Positions 28,719-30,333 of a stretch of DNA of 30,333 nt are shown here, piece after piece. The notes under the pieces are model-generated. The model searched no databases. It was not told the origin of the DNA and was given only the letters and a program-made list of their open reading frames with translations. Position numbers and translations under genes: made by a program. Position 1 is the stretch's first letter. The number at the start of each line of letters is the position of its first letter. This DNA is from Rhizopus sp. PT2906 (Eukaryota > Mucoromycota > Mucoromycetes > Mucorales > Rhizopodaceae). Where the stretch lies: the NCBI GenBank assembly GCA_025529335.1, contig JAMYHX010000522.1, positions 1-30,333 on the forward strand, written 5' to 3'.

Positions 28719-30149
28719 CAGATTTTCCATTACTTGAAGAACTGGCCTTGCCTTCGACAGTGGTTATCACAAACATACAGGATTTCATGTTCATTTGTAA
28801 TAAATGTCCCAATTTAATTGAGCTAGACTTGTATACCAACATGGACGATCATACAAGTCTGATGGCTAACTTTGTTGTATGTCCCTCATTGAAAACTCTA
28901 AATGTTAAATGTCATTCCTTGATACCAAAGGTGTTGGTTAATCATATTACTACAAGCTTGGTCAACCTTTCAGATATAACCTTTTGGATCGAAATAACAT
29001 CAATACAAACAAATTTTGGTGAAATATATAAGCAGCTAAAAGACTTTTTGTTTACGTCTCAGCAGAAGGCAGTTTCTTTGAAACTAAAAACAGAAACAAG
29101 ACATACGATTGATAATGAAAAAATCTATATGATGATTGATGAGTGTCTCAACATCGTCTATCATCCTTCTCAGCTTAAAGCATCTAATTCTATAAGATGG
29201 ACAATAGCCAAGTCCGAAGTGCTCGTCATAAATTTATGGAAGACATGGAACCATACAATCGAATGTCAAGTTTACATACCCTCATTATTGTTTAATGGCC
29301 TTATCAAAAGAGATGATTTTACAAGCAGTAAAATGCCAAGCTTTCATAAACTGTGCTTAGAGCAAGAATTTAAGTGGATCAACCTGTCAATGACTGTCGC
29401 TTTATTTATAGAAAAGGCTTGTAACTTGCAGGAATTGACTCTTTACTGGTACAACATAGGGGATGTTTATGGCTGTGTTTATGAATCAGTACGAATTTTG
29501 CATATTGAAAAATCCACGCATCGTCCTGGTTTTTTTCAAAAAGCTTGCTATGTCTTTTTCAAACTTGAAAGAATTACATTTGTACAAAGTCAGAATGTCT
29601 GACAGTGCTGACTACTTTAGAGATATTCTGATAGAATTGGATGATCTGTACTTGGAAATATTATCATTGACTACCGTCAAATGGCTTGATTCTGAACAAA
29701 CTCCAGAGGAAGAGCTTGTATGTGTAGAAATGAAGGGAAGGCGTCAATACGTCAAAGTATGTACTGGTGAGATTCCAAAGACCATAACAAATGAGGAAGG
29801 GGCTGCGCTGTGGGAGTACTTTCCTGGTAAGTATAAATATCTCATAGTATGGAATGCTCCTGCTCGCTTTGAGCTTAACAATGTTTATATTGAACTGATA
29901 ATATAATAATAAAAGAAAGCCCTTTTTACTTTATAAACACAAGATCGATGGGAGATTTTATTTTCACAAGTGCTTAAATTGGATGGTACGCTCTTTATCT
30001 TTACTGAAGTAGACTCTAAAGAGCATGAACGTATGCAAACAACAAGCTTGGAAGAATACTATTATTTGTGTGGTTACAATCATGCTACAAGAAGACGAAT
30101 AGAACACCAAAGGTGTCATTTAGGCGAATTTAAGTATATTAGTGAATGA
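28719..30149 (+). CDS. Leucine-rich-repeat-like protein (F-box/LRR type), 5' end unresolved
   Basis: The protein resembles the LRR half of fungal F-box proteins, which recruit substrates for ubiquitination, but no F-box is visible upstream. Exon A starts after the acceptor TTTTGTAG (28711-28718) and reads DFPLLEELALPSTVV, then CNKCPNLIELDLYTN, CPSLKTLNVKCHSL and CNLQELTLYWYNI. A 55-nt intron at 29489-29543 (GTACGA..CAAAAAG) joins YGCVYES to LAMSFSNLKELHLYKVRMSD in frame and explains the apparent frameshift. Another intron, 29827-29943, leads to DRWEILFSQVLKLDGTLFIF, then EEYYYLCGYNHATRRRIEHQ. The frame stops at 30147-30149, unless a donor near 30113 (GTGTCA) is used, which would carry the gene past the edge. 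It may be truncated or a pseudogene at its 5' end. Confidence 0.55.
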
Positions 30150-30333
30150 CCTACTAGCTGCCTCTGCATGTCTACAAACTATCAAAGAATCCACAACTAT
30201 TTCTGTCAAGGTAAATGGTATGTCACTCTCTTACATGGTGTGTATTTTAACAATATTATGTATTGAATAGATCTCAAATGTTAAAGTTCAAGGCATATAT
30301 CACAAGAAACTGTTAAAAGACTCTTTGACAACA
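30150..30333 (+). other. Right edge, possible further exon of the LRR-like gene
   Basis: After an acceptor-like CCTACTAG (30149-30156), a frame reads CLCMSTNYQRIHNYFCQ, and a donor-like GTAAATGG (30212) and acceptor TTGAATAG (30263-30270) follow. These could be the last exons of the LRR-like gene or of another gene. The window ends before this can be settled. Confidence 0.3.

Noticed and set aside
29527..29545. Frameshift at a T7/A5 run in the LRR-like gene
   Set aside because: A normal-sized intron (29489-29543) joins both frames in phase 0 and gives a sensible LRR, so an indel is not required.

Overview
The window is nuclear DNA of a filamentous fungus, most probably an early-diverging one (Mucoromycotina, Mucorales-like). 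The evidence is an AT-rich genome, compact genes with many introns of about 43-70 bp, pyrimidine-rich leaders, ribosomal-protein codon bias toward CGT, AAG and CTT, and a gene set that is clearly fungal: tricalbin, a HAM1-like protein, a farnesylated G gamma subunit, Sps19-type dienoyl-CoA reductase and Tvp15-type COPI-associated protein. The species assignment is inference. Exon joins were read by eye from GT/GC-AG sites and reading-frame continuity. Where lengths were summed, the joined coding length is a multiple of three.

Layout. 1-720 (-): 5' part of an unrecognised charged protein. 721-1827: no gene seen. 1828-3162 (+): ribosomal protein uL4 (RPL4). 3336-7992 (+): a 12-exon tricalbin/extended synaptotagmin with about six C2 modules. 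8411-9570 (+): heterotrimeric G protein beta subunit. 9584-9814 (-): small helical protein. 10167-12980 (+): HAM1-like protein. 13297-14569 (+): YqjM-class Old Yellow Enzyme. 14788-16788 (+): GPI-anchored two-domain fasciclin adhesin with tandem repeats. 17324-18156 (-): MARVEL-like tetraspan. 18786-19531 (+): PEX11. 19623-20248 (-): Tvp15/COPI-associated tetraspan. 21591-21860 (+): small orphan. 21894-23077 (-): peroxisomal 2,4-dienoyl-CoA reductase. 23422-23657 (+): 62-residue one-helix membrane protein. 23788-25705 (+): Serinc/TMS1. 25958-26243 (+): G gamma subunit. 26244-28700: gene-poor, with a GC-rich structured island, a spaced 9-mer repeat with hairpins, and decayed coding fragments. 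28719 to about 30149 (+): leucine-rich-repeat-like protein with an unresolved 5' end.

Functional threads. G beta and G gamma lie about 16 kb apart and could form one dimer. PEX11 and the dienoyl-CoA reductase are peroxisomal and lie within 5 kb. Tricalbin, the MARVEL-like protein, Tvp15 and Serinc are membrane-organisation proteins. There is no operon logic, and neighbours need not cooperate. I found no defence system, CRISPR array, biosynthetic cluster, tRNA or rRNA, and nothing I would call a new multi-gene system. The most unusual observations are gene-structure oddities (a GC-AG intron in PEX11, a 24-nt microexon, three introns that keep the frame open) and the unexplained 26.5-28.3 kb interval.
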